Origin: an uncultured Lachnospiraceae bacterium
GTDB lineage: Bacteria; Bacillota; Clostridia; Lachnospirales; Lachnospiraceae
Length of the DNA: 31,854 nt
Direction of reading: 5' to 3'
Assembly (NCBI GenBank): GCA_910587085.1
Contig: CAJUMC010000032.1
Span: 1-31,854, forward strand
Positions 7,753 through 16,468 of this stretch are shown in pieces. Numbering within the stretch: the first letter of the stretch is position 1; each line of letters opens with the position of its first letter. The position numbers and the translations under genes were made by a program. The notes below the pieces were generated by a model. That model saw nothing but the letters and a program-made list of their open reading frames with translations, was not told where the DNA came from and did no database searches.

Positions 7753-8349
7753 CTAAAGCTCCACTCTTCCGTCCAGCGCCCGGAGCAGCGTTACCTCGTC
7801 GATGTATTCCAGATCGCCGCCCACCGGCACCCCGCTCGCTATTCTTGTTACCTTTATGCCTGCCGGCTTCACCAGTTTGCTGATATACATAGCGGTCGCT
7901 TCCCCCTCAAGGCTGGAATTTGTAGCGATTATCACCTCATCCACCTCACCTTGAAGCCGCAGAAGCAGCTCTTTCAGCCTGATATCTGCCGGCCCGATGC
8001 CGAGCATCGGAGAAATCGCGCCGTGCAGCACATGGTAGACGCCCTCGTATTTCCCCGTTTTTTCGTATGCCGCCAGATCTCTCGTATTTTCCACAACCAT
8101 AATCTGTCTGTGATTGCGCTTCACGCTCGCACAGATCGGACATAGTTCGCCGTCGGTCAGGGTGCAGCAGACTTGGCAGTAGTGTATGTTTTTTTTGGCG
8201 GAAATCAGGGACGAAGAGAGCCTCTCCACCTGCTCCTCCGGCATATTGATTATGTGGAATGCAAGGCGCTGGGCCGTTTTGGAGCCGATACCCGGAAGCC
8301 TCGCGAGCTCCTCAATTAAATTGCTTATCTGACTGCTGTAGTAATCCAC
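7753..8349 (-). CDS. recR: Recombination mediator RecR
   Basis: A 198-residue protein, the normal RecR length. It has an N-terminal helix-hairpin-helix (LARLPGIGSKTAQRLAFHI, 16-34), a four-Cys zinc motif (CQVCCTLTDGELCPIC, about 58-73), a Toprim domain (IMVVENTRDLAAYE; EVIIATNSSLEGEATAMYI) and the C-terminal GVPVGGDLEYIDEVTLLRALDGR. RecR acts with RecF/RecO to load RecA at gapped DNA. The start is a GTG preceded by GAGGG. Its neighbours ybaB and dnaX upstream give the classic dnaX-ybaB-recR order of Firmicutes. Confidence 0.97.
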   Translation of the reverse strand: MDYYSSQISNLIEELARLPGIGSKTAQRLAFHIINMPEEQVERLSSSLISAKKNIHYCQVCCTLTDGELCPICASVKRNHRQIMVVENTRDLAAYEKTGKYEGVYHVLHGAISPMLGIGPADIRLKELLLRLQGEVDEVIIATNSSLEGEATAMYISKLVKPAGIKVTRIASGVPVGGDLEYIDEVTLLRALDGRVEL

Positions 8350-8371
8350 GTTTCCCTCGTTTCACACCGGC

Positions 8372-8722
8372 TCAGAACAAACCGCCGAAATTGCCCAGTC
8401 CGCCGGCGATGGAATTCATCATCTCGGCAGACTCCTCCTCCATCTTGCGGAGCGCCTCGTTGGCCGCCGCAACGATCAGATCCTGCAGCATCTCGATATC
8501 GTCCGGATCGACAACCTCCGGCGCAAGCTTCACCTCGGTAAGCTCTTTTTTACCGGATACTTTCACCGTGACAGCTCCTCCCCCGGCGCTGGCCTCCCAG
8601 ACTTTCTCCTCCATCTCTTTGGTTTTTTCTTCCATCTGCTTTTGCATTTTCTGTGCCTGCTTCATCAGATTATTCATGCTGCCCGGCATAGCTCCCCCCG
8701 GAAATCCACCTCGTTTTGCCAT
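8372..8722 (-). CDS. ybaB: YbaB/EbfC nucleoid-associated protein
   Basis: A 116-residue protein, starting at the ATG at 8722 (MAKRGGFPGG), which has AAGGAG seven nt upstream. An ATG nine codons earlier lies within the end of dnaX and has a poorer site. The Gly/Met-rich start, amphipathic MNNLMKQAQKMQKQMEE helix, GGGAVTVKVSGKKELTEVKL strands and DLIVAAANEALRKME helix are diagnostic of YbaB. It forms a DNA-binding dimer. The gap to dnaX is 23 nt and to recR 22 nt, so the three are co-transcribed. Confidence 0.95.
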   Translation of the reverse strand: MAKRGGFPGGAMPGSMNNLMKQAQKMQKQMEEKTKEMEEKVWEASAGGGAVTVKVSGKKELTEVKLAPEVVDPDDIEMLQDLIVAAANEALRKMEEESAEMMNSIAGGLGNFGGLF

Positions 8723-8745
8723 TTTTTTCTCCTTTCCTTTTCCCT

Positions 8746-10317
8746 TCACTCATCCAAAAATTCAACGGGAATTTTCTTTATCAGCTTTGTCAGATCCGGA
8801 TATGTCCTGCCGTCCGCGGAAGTGTCACCGTCGAGCGCCGTCCGGATCTCCACCGACTTTCCGATCACCGCCTCCACAGCCTTCCGGATTTCCTCCGGAT
8901 GCGTTCCCGAATCCGCCCACTGCCTGTCCACCTCATGCTGAAATACCAACACCAGCTGATTGTCGGCTCCCGGAGACGGCTTTGCGGCCAGCAGCGTGAC
9001 TCGCAGGGACTGCGGCAGCCTCTTGAGTATCACGCTCCAGCGCTCCGCGATCTGCCGCATATCCTCCGTAAGCGCCTTTTCAAGCTCCCTCTCCGGAGTT
9101 TCCTGCGTTTCTTCCCGGCCGGCATCCTGCACTGGCTCCTGCCGCTCCGCCGGAGAAAAACTGCCGCTTTCCAGCTTCTGCTCCAGCTGCCGCAGCCGAT
9201 CCGCAAGAGAACCGCAGTCCGCTTCCATCGCAGGCCGGCAGAGCTTGATCAGCGCCACCTCTACCATTACCCTCTTCTGCGTCGCGTATTTCAGCTGATT
9301 GGACAGCTCCGAAAAGATACGGATGTAGCGCATAAGCGCCTCGCTCTCCGCCGCCTCCGCCTCATGCTTCAGCAATGTCATCTGATCTGCCGACACCTCA
9401 AGCAGCTCCTCCATCTCCCCGGATATTTTCAATAGTAGAAGATTCCGAAGATACCAGGTAAAATCCACAGTAAACTGCGCCAGCTCCCTGCCGGCCAGAA
9501 TAATTTCCTCCAGAAGCCGGATGCATTCCTTCACATTGCCCATGCTCACATACCGGTGCAGCTTTGCAAACACCTCGATATCAACGGTTCCAAGAACCTC
9601 CAGCACGTTCTCGTAGCCAAGAGTTTTCCCCGGATAAAAAGCAATGCACTGATCAAGCAAACTCAGCGCGTCACGCATCGCTCCGTCTGCCATCCGCGCA
9701 ATATAGCGCAGAGCCTTATCCTCCGCCTCAAGCCCCTCCCTCAGCATCAGTTCGCGCAGGCGGGCCGCGATGCAGTCTACTGATATCCGCTTAAAATCAT
9801 ACCTCTGGCAGCGTGAGAGTATCGTAATCGGAATTTTGTGAACCTCTGTTGTCGCCAGAATAAACATAACATACTCCGGCGGCTCCTCCAACGTTTTCAG
9901 CAGTGCGTTGAATGCGCCCGCTGACAGCATGTGAACCTCGTCGATAATATATACCTTGCGCCGTCCCTCCGTCGGAGAGTACCGGACCTCGTCCACAATC
10001 TCCCGGATATTGTCTACACCGTTGTTGGAGGCCGCATCAATCTCAATTACGTTCATGGAACCTGAAGCGCTTATGGCACGGCACACGGCGCACTCGTTGC
10101 ACGGGCTTCCGTCTGACGGATGCTCGCAATTCACCGCTTTTGCCAGTATTTTTGCAACCGTTGTCTTGCCGGTTCCCCGCGTGCCGCAAAACAGGTAGGC
10201 GTGTCCCGTGCGCTCTGTTCTAACCTGATTGCGCAGAGTCGTCACAATGGCCTCCTGCCCTCTGACGTCGTCAAAATTATCCGGGCGAAATTTTCTGTAT
10301 AATGCTGTGTAGGACAT
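8746..10317 (-). CDS. dnaX: DNA polymerase III subunit gamma/tau
   Basis: The clamp-loader ATPase of the replicative polymerase; 523 residues from the ATG at 10317 (MSYTALYRKFRP), with AAAGAGG 8 nt upstream. It shows Walker A GTRGTGKT (45-52), the zinc-module cysteines 64, 73, 76 and 79, Walker B YIIDEVHML, and the sensor region ILSRCQRYDFKR. Domain III continues to about 370. A short variable Glu-rich linker and a C-terminal tau-like part end IKKIPVEFLDE. I saw no A-rich slippage site like that of E. coli, so a single product is likely. It leads the dnaX-ybaB-recR unit. Confidence 0.97.
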   Translation of the reverse strand: MSYTALYRKFRPDNFDDVRGQEAIVTTLRNQVRTERTGHAYLFCGTRGTGKTTVAKILAKAVNCEHPSDGSPCNECAVCRAISASGSMNVIEIDAASNNGVDNIREIVDEVRYSPTEGRRKVYIIDEVHMLSAGAFNALLKTLEEPPEYVMFILATTEVHKIPITILSRCQRYDFKRISVDCIAARLRELMLREGLEAEDKALRYIARMADGAMRDALSLLDQCIAFYPGKTLGYENVLEVLGTVDIEVFAKLHRYVSMGNVKECIRLLEEIILAGRELAQFTVDFTWYLRNLLLLKISGEMEELLEVSADQMTLLKHEAEAAESEALMRYIRIFSELSNQLKYATQKRVMVEVALIKLCRPAMEADCGSLADRLRQLEQKLESGSFSPAERQEPVQDAGREETQETPERELEKALTEDMRQIAERWSVILKRLPQSLRVTLLAAKPSPGADNQLVLVFQHEVDRQWADSGTHPEEIRKAVEAVIGKSVEIRTALDGDTSADGRTYPDLTKLIKKIPVEFLDE

Positions 10318-10339
10318 TGATATACCTCTTTCCCGCATA

Positions 10340-10365
10340 CCGTGCCGGCCCGCAGCGCTGCACGG
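10340..10365 (-). other. Hairpin in the leader before dnaX
   Basis: The arms 10340-10345 and 10360-10365 form a 6-bp GC-rich stem around 14 nt in the 72-nt gap between the carboxypeptidase stop and the dnaX SD. No T-run follows, so it is not a standard terminator. It is not an SRP RNA, which often lies near dnaX in Firmicutes. Confidence 0.3.
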
Positions 10366-10389
10366 ATAAACCTTTCTCTGTTCCGCCCT

Positions 10390-11451
10390 TTATTGTTCCG
10401 TCTTTTTAGAAAAGTGCTGATAATCCTTTGAACTTTCCCAGTCCCCGCCCCAGGTAAAGCCCCTGGCCGCAAAGGCCCGGCAGCATACATCCCCAGGCCT
10501 GATATAATAGGCGCAGTCAAGCGAACGATCCGCATATTCCGCTCCGTTTTCCGGAAGCACGCCGGCAACTCCGTCGCGCATCGGAAGATAAGGATTGTAC
10601 AGCGGATTGATATCAACGGCGAGCCCATAAGCGTGAAGTGAAATAGTTTTTGTCCCCTCCACAAAACGGTAATTGAATGAGGAGGTATTATTGTCAGCCA
10701 TTGATGCATCATCATCGGCATTATACTCATCGATCAGCAGAATTTTTTCTATCGGATATCGGGCCTGAAACAACTCCAGAAAAATATCGGCAATATCCTG
10801 CGCAATTGCCCTGTTTACAACCAGCTCACCGATATGAATCAGCCCGTCGAAGCCGTAGTGCAGCACACGGACATAGCGAAGCTCTTCGCATGGAACCGTG
10901 CAGCTTTCACTATATGATTTGCCCTTCATTCTCTCGAAGACCGCATCCGGTATCTCTTTAAAGGAAAAAAAGCCCGCCAGCTCTTTCTCTGCAATATTTT
11001 CCGGATCAACCGCCGTCCCAGCCTTCAGCAGCTCCGCTTCATGCGCCGTCCTGATCTTCACTTCGTCCGAGCCCTCCTCCGACTCTGATGCTCCGGCAGA
11101 TTCCTTCTCGCCGCCTCCGCCCATGGCCTCCGGCCGCTCCCCAAAAATATTTATCTCTTCGGTCAGTATGCTGTCTGATACCGTTTCATTTTCTGTTTCC
11201 GCTTTATCCAGCGCACTTCCCTCTGCCCCAAGCATGCCGTTTTCCGTATCCTCTCCCCGCACATTTCCCCCGCAGGCTTCCGGCGGCCCGGTCGGCGCTG
11301 CGGAGACAGCCGGCCGCGTACCCGTCTGCACATCCTGAACAATGAAGTTCGGCGGCTGCGGCTCCCTGCTGCCGGCACAGCCGCACAGCCAGATCACCCA
11401 GCCTGCTATCGCCGCCCCCATCGGCAGCTTTCTTGTCATGCCACTTCCCAT
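10390..11451 (-). CDS. M15-family D-Ala-D-Ala carboxypeptidase-like lipoprotein
   Basis: About 353 residues from the ATG at 11451; a TTG seven codons earlier is possible. A short signal (AAIAGWVIWLCGC) ends in a lipobox-like LCGC with Cys25, so the protein is probably lipid-anchored outside. Residues about 30-150 are acidic, low-complexity linker. The C-terminal domain has the M15 pattern: SSFNYR region, SLHAYGLAVDIN with His273 and Asp280, and GGDWESSKDYQHF with His346 as the third zinc ligand. This is closest to the VanY-like/M15C group that trims peptidoglycan stems. The unusual -2 Cys in the lipobox weakens the lipoprotein call. Confidence 0.8.
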   Translation of the reverse strand: MGSGMTRKLPMGAAIAGWVIWLCGCAGSREPQPPNFIVQDVQTGTRPAVSAAPTGPPEACGGNVRGEDTENGMLGAEGSALDKAETENETVSDSILTEEINIFGERPEAMGGGGEKESAGASESEEGSDEVKIRTAHEAELLKAGTAVDPENIAEKELAGFFSFKEIPDAVFERMKGKSYSESCTVPCEELRYVRVLHYGFDGLIHIGELVVNRAIAQDIADIFLELFQARYPIEKILLIDEYNADDDASMADNNTSSFNYRFVEGTKTISLHAYGLAVDINPLYNPYLPMRDGVAGVLPENGAEYADRSLDCAYYIRPGDVCCRAFAARGFTWGGDWESSKDYQHFSKKTEQ

Positions 11452-11501
11452 TCCGGTGCTTCGTCCTTCCAAATTTTCTCCGGAAATCTGCTGTTCCGGC
11501 T

Positions 11502-11768
11502 CTAGTCTTCTTCTATAATATGAATTTCCAGGAAATCAAAGTCTATTGTATCAATAAAATTATCCTGTGTAAACCTTGTCCGATCATGTTTTTTGAAATT
11601 TGCAATTGTCGAATCCAGCCATATCGGCCTGGAAAGGTCAAAGCTGAGGCATACCTCCTCCAGCGCCGCGAATACTTTGTGCGTCCTTGTGTCGGCTTCC
11701 GCTCTGCATACAACCATATCCCGGAGCATCCGGTTTCCCTTCCAGATTTTCGCCCACATCCGAAACAC
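11502..11768 (-). CDS. Small conserved protein of unknown function
   Basis: An 88-residue acidic protein (KIWKGNRMLRDMVV near the start; EVCLSFDLSRPIWLDSTIANFKKHD in the middle; FDFLEIHIIEED at the end). I recall very similar short proteins in many Lachnospiraceae, always unnamed. No membrane segment or cysteine cluster is present. The start is a GTG at 11768 placed 7 nt after GGAGG. The overlapping ATG upstream is in another frame. It lies between the flavodoxin-SCP2 gene and the carboxypeptidase gene with short gaps, so it is probably co-transcribed. Confidence 0.75.
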   Translation of the reverse strand: MFRMWAKIWKGNRMLRDMVVCRAEADTRTHKVFAALEEVCLSFDLSRPIWLDSTIANFKKHDRTRFTQDNFIDTIDFDFLEIHIIEED

Positions 11769-11803
11769 GGCATCACCTCCCCGCTGCGTAAAGTTCTCCT
11801 GCT

Positions 11804-12817
11804 CTAAGAAAGTATGTCAAATGTAAACAGGTTGTCGAAAGTTCTCAGCGTTTTGAAATCTCCCCTGCAGGTCAGCTCTCCTGACATAAATGCCCCCTGG
11901 AAAGTCGTCCTCCCGTTTACGATTTTATTCATCACTTCTCTGGTCGTTTTTGCAGCGACATCCACATCGCTTTCCTTCTTTTCTCCGTAGTAGCAGCGCA
12001 GCGATTCCCCATTAATCTCGATTACAAGCGTCTTTTCCACATCAATAAAAAATATGGTATAAACCGCCCGGAAAGCTCTTCCCTGTGGCCTGAAATTATC
12101 GCGGAGATTTTTTTCAAACTCATACCTCTCTTCTGCTCCGCCCTCACTTCCGAGCATTCCCCGGAACAGCTCCGAAAGCTCCTCGATATCCTTTTTCTGC
12201 TTCTGCACCCGTGCGTCATCGGACACATAACGGGAAAGCTGCTCGCTCTCCTGCGGCGTCAGTTCAAGCGGCTGGCTTACCGGAATGCTTTTTTTGACAA
12301 CGTAATCACTGCTTGGCAGAATCCTGCCCTTTTGATTGACAATCCGATAAAATGCTTCCGCCTGCCGCTCAATAATTGTGCGGTACGGCGCACTTGTCTC
12401 AAATTCCGCCTGATTTTCCACAAAAACACGGATTCCTTCCGCAGAAAGTCCTCCCATAAGCTCCCAGGCCTTCACAAGCATCGCCTCAGCTTCCCGCTCG
12501 CCATAGGTATTGGCAACCACCACCGGCATCATGTAGATACCGCGCAGCTTTTCCTTATCGGCATAAAGCCAGCAGGCGTCGAGAAACTGATGCATAAAGC
12601 CGCCGATTCCCAGCCACTCCACATTTACCGCAAGAATAACACCGTCCGCCTCCTTCAGCGTGTTTGAAAGGACAGTTATATTATTCTTCTGTTCATAGAG
12701 ATTATACCTGTCGACCTGTACCCTGAGCTCCTCCAGAACAGCCAGGATGCGATTCAGCACATAAAGGGTAGGATCTTCGATCAAGCCTCTTCCGCCGTAA
12801 TATACATTTATCTTCAT
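11804..12817 (-). CDS. Flavodoxin-like/NADPH-FMN reductase fused to an SCP2 domain
   Basis: A 337-residue protein from the ATG at 12817 (MKINVYYGG, preceded by AAAGAGG). Residues 1-165 have a flavodoxin/FMN-reductase fold pattern: beta strand KINVYYGG, helix, ADGVILAVNVEWLGIGGFMHQFLD and MMPVVVANTYGEREAE. A charged linker (170-245) leads to a C-terminal SCP2-like domain (about 246-337): YTIFFIDVEKTLVIEINGE, VAAKTTREVMNKIVNGRTTFQGAFMSGELTCRGDFKTL. SCP2 domains bind lipids or hydrophobic ligands. The combination suggests flavin chemistry on a hydrophobic molecule, but the substrate is not known. The N-terminal half has weak FMN phosphate-loop conservation. Confidence 0.75.
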   Translation of the reverse strand: MKINVYYGGRGLIEDPTLYVLNRILAVLEELRVQVDRYNLYEQKNNITVLSNTLKEADGVILAVNVEWLGIGGFMHQFLDACWLYADKEKLRGIYMMPVVVANTYGEREAEAMLVKAWELMGGLSAEGIRVFVENQAEFETSAPYRTIIERQAEAFYRIVNQKGRILPSSDYVVKKSIPVSQPLELTPQESEQLSRYVSDDARVQKQKKDIEELSELFRGMLGSEGGAEERYEFEKNLRDNFRPQGRAFRAVYTIFFIDVEKTLVIEINGESLRCYYGEKKESDVDVAAKTTREVMNKIVNGRTTFQGAFMSGELTCRGDFKTLRTFDNLFTFDILS

Positions 12818-12876
12818 CAGAACCTCTTTCCGCCTTCCGGCCAAAATTCATCCGCAGCTGTCCGTGCCGCGTGCCT

Positions 12877-13938
12877 TTATTCACGCCCGTCTCTATTCCC
12901 GGAATCTTTTTCTTTTTTTACGCTCTTCCGCAGAAAAACAAATCCGAGCAGCAGCCCCGCAACCAGTCCTCCGATATGCGCAGCGTTATCCACTCCCTGG
13001 CTAGTAAGGCCGCCGTACAGACTCAACACAACAAACAGAAGCATCTGTCTTGCCGTAAGCTCCTCAACCCTTCCCCGATGGAGCAGAATATTGGCGGCAA
13101 CAGCACCGACCACTCCGAAAATCGCACCGGATGCACCGACACAGACCACATGACGCTCAATAATGATATTATAACTCATGGATGCAATCCCTGCAAGAAT
13201 TCCCGTCCCGAAATAAAAAATCAAATACCGCAGATGTCCCGCCTGCCCCTCCAGATGATTTCCCAAAAACCACAGGATAAGCATGTTGTTTATCAGATGA
13301 TCGATCCCGCCGTGCAGAAACATATACGTGATCAGGCGGTAATACTCATGCTGCTGCGCAACATTCTCCGCAGCAAGCGCTCCGCGCTTGTACAGAAGCC
13401 AGGCATTTTCCTGATCCATCCAAAGTTCTGCAGCAAGAAACACAAAAATATTAACTGCAATCAGCATAATATTGCAGATACTCTTCCGCAGTATCCGACT
13501 GACTGGCATCTTATTTTCCCTCTCCGGTTCCGGATTCCCCAGCTCAAAAACTGCTTTCTCCAGAGGCCCCTTCAGGCCGCAGAAGTCCCCCTGCTCCTCA
13601 TACAGCATCAGACGGCTGCCAACTTCATCCACCACCCAGAAGCGCTCCCCTTCCGCAAAAAGCAGACGGGCTTTGGCCGGTTCTTCTGTCACAACAATAT
13701 TCAACAGCTGCACAGGCCCGCGGCTTTCCCGCTCATATGCTCCGCAGATCTGCCTGCTGACATTTTCCTGCTGTTCCCTGGTCAGACTGTGTGCCCCTCC
13801 TGTAAAATAGGTCAGAACAAGAAAACAGCCGTCCGCTCCCTCCGAACCGGACTGATATACGCGAATCCCTGCCGCATTTACATTCACACTCCGGAATCCC
13901 CGTCCCCAAAAGAAACTGTCAAACTGCTGCTCCGTCAT
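12877..13938 (-). CDS. Rhomboid-family intramembrane serine protease
   Basis: A 353-residue protein. The C-terminal 200 residues form the rhomboid core: HGGIDHLINNMLILWFLG (209-226, with Asn217/218), GASGAIFG with the nucleophile Ser270, and NAAHIGGLVAG with the catalytic His321. The catalytic dyad is intact. The first about 150 residues are a soluble domain (VYQSGSEGADGCFLVLTYFTGGAH and LLNIVVTEEPAKARLLFAEG) of a type I do not recognise; it is probably cytosolic. The ATG follows CAGGAG. It is the first gene of the set ending with the carboxypeptidase, or a co-transcript of glpK. Confidence 0.92.
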   Translation of the reverse strand: MTEQQFDSFFWGRGFRSVNVNAAGIRVYQSGSEGADGCFLVLTYFTGGAHSLTREQQENVSRQICGAYERESRGPVQLLNIVVTEEPAKARLLFAEGERFWVVDEVGSRLMLYEEQGDFCGLKGPLEKAVFELGNPEPERENKMPVSRILRKSICNIMLIAVNIFVFLAAELWMDQENAWLLYKRGALAAENVAQQHEYYRLITYMFLHGGIDHLINNMLILWFLGNHLEGQAGHLRYLIFYFGTGILAGIASMSYNIIIERHVVCVGASGAIFGVVGAVAANILLHRGRVEELTARQMLLFVVLSLYGGLTSQGVDNAAHIGGLVAGLLLGFVFLRKSVKKEKDSGNRDGRE

Positions 13939-14112
13939 ATCTGTCTCCTGTCAGCCTTTTCTGATATCCCGTCCCCGGTTCTTTCGGGTACCAGGTTTTA
14001 TCCCCGTCGATCATTTTGGATATTGGCACGGCAATCTCTCTGCTCTGCCTTTCAATCCCTTTTTGCTTCTTCGTGTCCTGCCTTTACAACAGTTCTTTCA
14101 TTCTCACCAGTT

Positions 14113-15612
14113 TCACGCATCCTCTGCCCACGCAAGCGCACATCGTACTGCCCTGTGCCAGCCGCGAAGTCTTGCCTCTCTTTCCGCCGGATCAAAGCCC
14201 GGAACAAAGCAGCGCTCTGTCACCCGACTGCTTTTTATATCTTCTGCGCTGTCCCAAAAACCTACAGCAAGTCCTGCCAGAGTGGCAGCGCCAAGGGCCG
14301 TGGTTTCGATGCAGGCAGGCCTTTGTACTGCAGTATTCAGAATATCCGCTTGAAACTGCATTAAAAAGTTGTTGGCGCTGGCGCCGCCGTCCACCCTCAG
14401 ATTTTCCAGATGAATCCCGGAATCCTGCTCCATCGCCACCAGCACATCAAAGGTTTGATAGGCAATGGACTCCAGAGCGGCACGCACAAAATGATTTCGA
14501 TTGAACCCTCTTGTAATTCCGACCATCGTTCCACGGGCATAGGGATTCCAGTAAGGCGCGCCGATCCCCGTAAATGCCGGAACCAGATAAACTCCATTCG
14601 AATCCTCTGTCCGGCGCGCCAGCTCCTCGGACTGCGCTGCGTTCCGAATCAGCCCCTGCTCATCCCGCAGCCATTGTATTGCCGCCCCTGCCACAAATAC
14701 GCTGCCCTCCAGCGCATAGCAAGGGGCACCGTCGGCGCCGGCCGCTATCGTTGTCAGCAGCCGGTGCTCCGATGCAATCCTTTTCTGTCCCGTATTCATC
14801 AGCAAAAAGCAGCCTGTACCGTAGGTGTTTTTCGCTTCTCCAGGTTCGAAACAGCACTGGCCGAACAGCGCAGCCTGCTGATCTCCCGCCGCTCCGGCAA
14901 TCGGAATCTCTCCCCCGAATAAAGAAGCGTCCGTATAACCGTACAGGCAGCTGGAACTGCGAACCTCCGGAAGCATACATTGCGGAATGCCGAAATAATC
15001 AAGAATTTCATTATCCCAGCACATTTTCTGAATGTCAAACAGCATTGTACGGGAAGCATTCGTATAATCCGTAATATGCACACGTCCCCGGGTGAGATTC
15101 CAGATCAGCCAGGTATCCACTGTGCCGAACAGCAGATTCCCCTGCCTTGCTGCTTCCGCAGCACCCTCCACATTATCCAGGATCCATTTCAGCTTGGTTG
15201 CGGAAAAGTAGGCGTCCGGAATCAGCCCTGTCCGCCTACGGAACATGTCCTCCACCCCATCCTTCCGCAATCTGACAATAATGTCGGCTGTTCTCCTGCA
15301 CTGCCAGACAATTGCATTATACACCGGCTGACCTGTGCGCCGATCCCAGACAATCGTTGTCTCCCGCTGGTTGGTAATACCGATTGCCGCAATATCTCCT
15401 GCAGATGCCCCGAGCTGAGCCATAGCCTCCACCGCGACGCTGATCTGCGACGACCAGATATCCATCGGATTATGCTCCACATATCCGCCGCACGGATAAA
15501 TCTGAGGGAACTCCTTCTGCGCCGAGCCTGCAATTTTTCCATCCTTTCGGAATAAAATGCATCTTGAACTTGTTGTTCCCTGATCAAGAGCCATTATATA
15601 TTTCGTCTCCAT
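14113..15612 (-). CDS. glpK: Glycerol kinase
   Basis: The ATP-dependent kinase that makes sn-glycerol-3-phosphate; 499 residues from the ATG at 15612 (METKYIMALDQGTTSS), which has AAAGGAG 8 nt upstream. The length matches GlpK. Family motifs are present: DQGTTSSR at 10-17, YVEHNPMDIW, GITNQRETTIVWDRRTG, the GAAGDQQAALFGQ nucleotide region, and GGASANNFLMQFQADIL near the C terminus. No glycerol facilitator or glycerol-phosphate dehydrogenase gene adjoins it, so this is an isolated glpK. It lies 49 nt after the phosphatase gene. Confidence 0.97.
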   Translation of the reverse strand: METKYIMALDQGTTSSRCILFRKDGKIAGSAQKEFPQIYPCGGYVEHNPMDIWSSQISVAVEAMAQLGASAGDIAAIGITNQRETTIVWDRRTGQPVYNAIVWQCRRTADIIVRLRKDGVEDMFRRRTGLIPDAYFSATKLKWILDNVEGAAEAARQGNLLFGTVDTWLIWNLTRGRVHITDYTNASRTMLFDIQKMCWDNEILDYFGIPQCMLPEVRSSSCLYGYTDASLFGGEIPIAGAAGDQQAALFGQCCFEPGEAKNTYGTGCFLLMNTGQKRIASEHRLLTTIAAGADGAPCYALEGSVFVAGAAIQWLRDEQGLIRNAAQSEELARRTEDSNGVYLVPAFTGIGAPYWNPYARGTMVGITRGFNRNHFVRAALESIAYQTFDVLVAMEQDSGIHLENLRVDGGASANNFLMQFQADILNTAVQRPACIETTALGAATLAGLAVGFWDSAEDIKSSRVTERCFVPGFDPAEREARLRGWHRAVRCALAWAEDA

Positions 15613-15661
15613 GCTGTTTCTCCTTTCAACCGTCTGCGGCAATTCTACAGACGGCCGCAAA

Positions 15662-16468
15662 TCAGCGCAGATAAAATTCCTTTCCGTCCTCAAGACGCAG
15701 GCATCCCAGCTGCCCTTCCGGGCGGCCGGCTGCAAGATAGGCACAGCCGCAGTCCACATTAATCATGTTTTCTCCATGCCAGCAGATCATTGGGGCATGG
15801 TTCTGATAATGAATGGTGGGCGTATGGCCAAACAGCACCGTACCGTAATCCGACAAAGCTTCCGTACCCTGCAGCCTTTTCCACAGAACGGTATTTTTAA
15901 GTTCACTGGCAACTTTCGGATTCAGCTTTGACAGGCTGTCAGCCGTCACCGTTTCCCCGGAAATCCCGGAGGCCAGCCCTTCCGTGTCCGGACACGCATG
16001 CACAAGGCAGTAGTTTTTCCCGTTTACTTTCACTGCAGGCAGAAAAAGAGGACAGCTTTCAAGATAAGCGATAATTTTTGCCTGTTCCTTATAGCTCAGG
16101 CATTGAAAAAAAATGCCTGCCGTAATATCACCGCCGTTTCGGCTCCAGTGATACATACTGTGCTCATATTCCGGCCCGGACATTTGTTCCAGCGTAGCTA
16201 CCCGAAGCATCATATCCTCATGATTCCCCAAAAGCAGCGTTATATTATCTCTTTTCATAAAGTCCTGCAGGATACGGATGCCGTCTCTGCCCCGATCAAT
16301 CGCATCTCCGAGAACATAGAGAACATCCTCCGGGCTAAACCTTATTTTTTCCAGCATTGCGAGATATAGTTCATACATTCCATGAATATCCGCCATGATA
16401 TACGTGTATCCCACCGGTTCCGGCCGCCTTTCAAATATGCCTTTCGGCACATTTTCCCTTTTACGCAA
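15662..16468 (-). CDS. PPP-type metallophosphoesterase (Ser/Thr phosphatase or Ap4A-hydrolase-like)
   Basis: A 268-residue phosphoesterase with the complete PPP-family metal site: DIHG at 27-30, GDAIDRG at 54-60, GNHED at 81-85, a later His in LVHACPD, and FGHTPT. The family includes bacterial PrpE-like, Ap4A-hydrolase-like and protein Ser/Thr phosphatases, and substrate preference cannot be read here. The start is uncertain: a TTG abuts the TAA of the FHA gene directly, and a GTG six codons later has an AAGGG site. Zero spacing to an FHA (phosphothreonine-binding) gene hints at protein dephosphorylation, which is inference. Confidence 0.85.
   Translation of the reverse strand: MRKRENVPKGIFERRPEPVGYTYIMADIHGMYELYLAMLEKIRFSPEDVLYVLGDAIDRGRDGIRILQDFMKRDNITLLLGNHEDMMLRVATLEQMSGPEYEHSMYHWSRNGGDITAGIFFQCLSYKEQAKIIAYLESCPLFLPAVKVNGKNYCLVHACPDTEGLASGISGETVTADSLSKLNPKVASELKNTVLWKRLQGTEALSDYGTVLFGHTPTIHYQNHAPMICWHGENMINVDCGCAYLAAGRPEGQLGCLRLEDGKEFYLR

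Noticed and set aside
10318..10389. SRP RNA gene near dnaX
   Set aside because: The gap is only 72 nt and lacks the conserved SRP Alu/helix 8 motifs.
12871..14364. 497-codon plus-strand frame
   Set aside because: It is a shadow of the rhomboid gene and of glpK on the other strand; the composition is typical of antisense reading.
15630..15654. 7-bp hairpin just upstream of glpK
   Set aside because: It has no T-run and overlaps the region before the SD; it does not look like a terminator or a known riboswitch.
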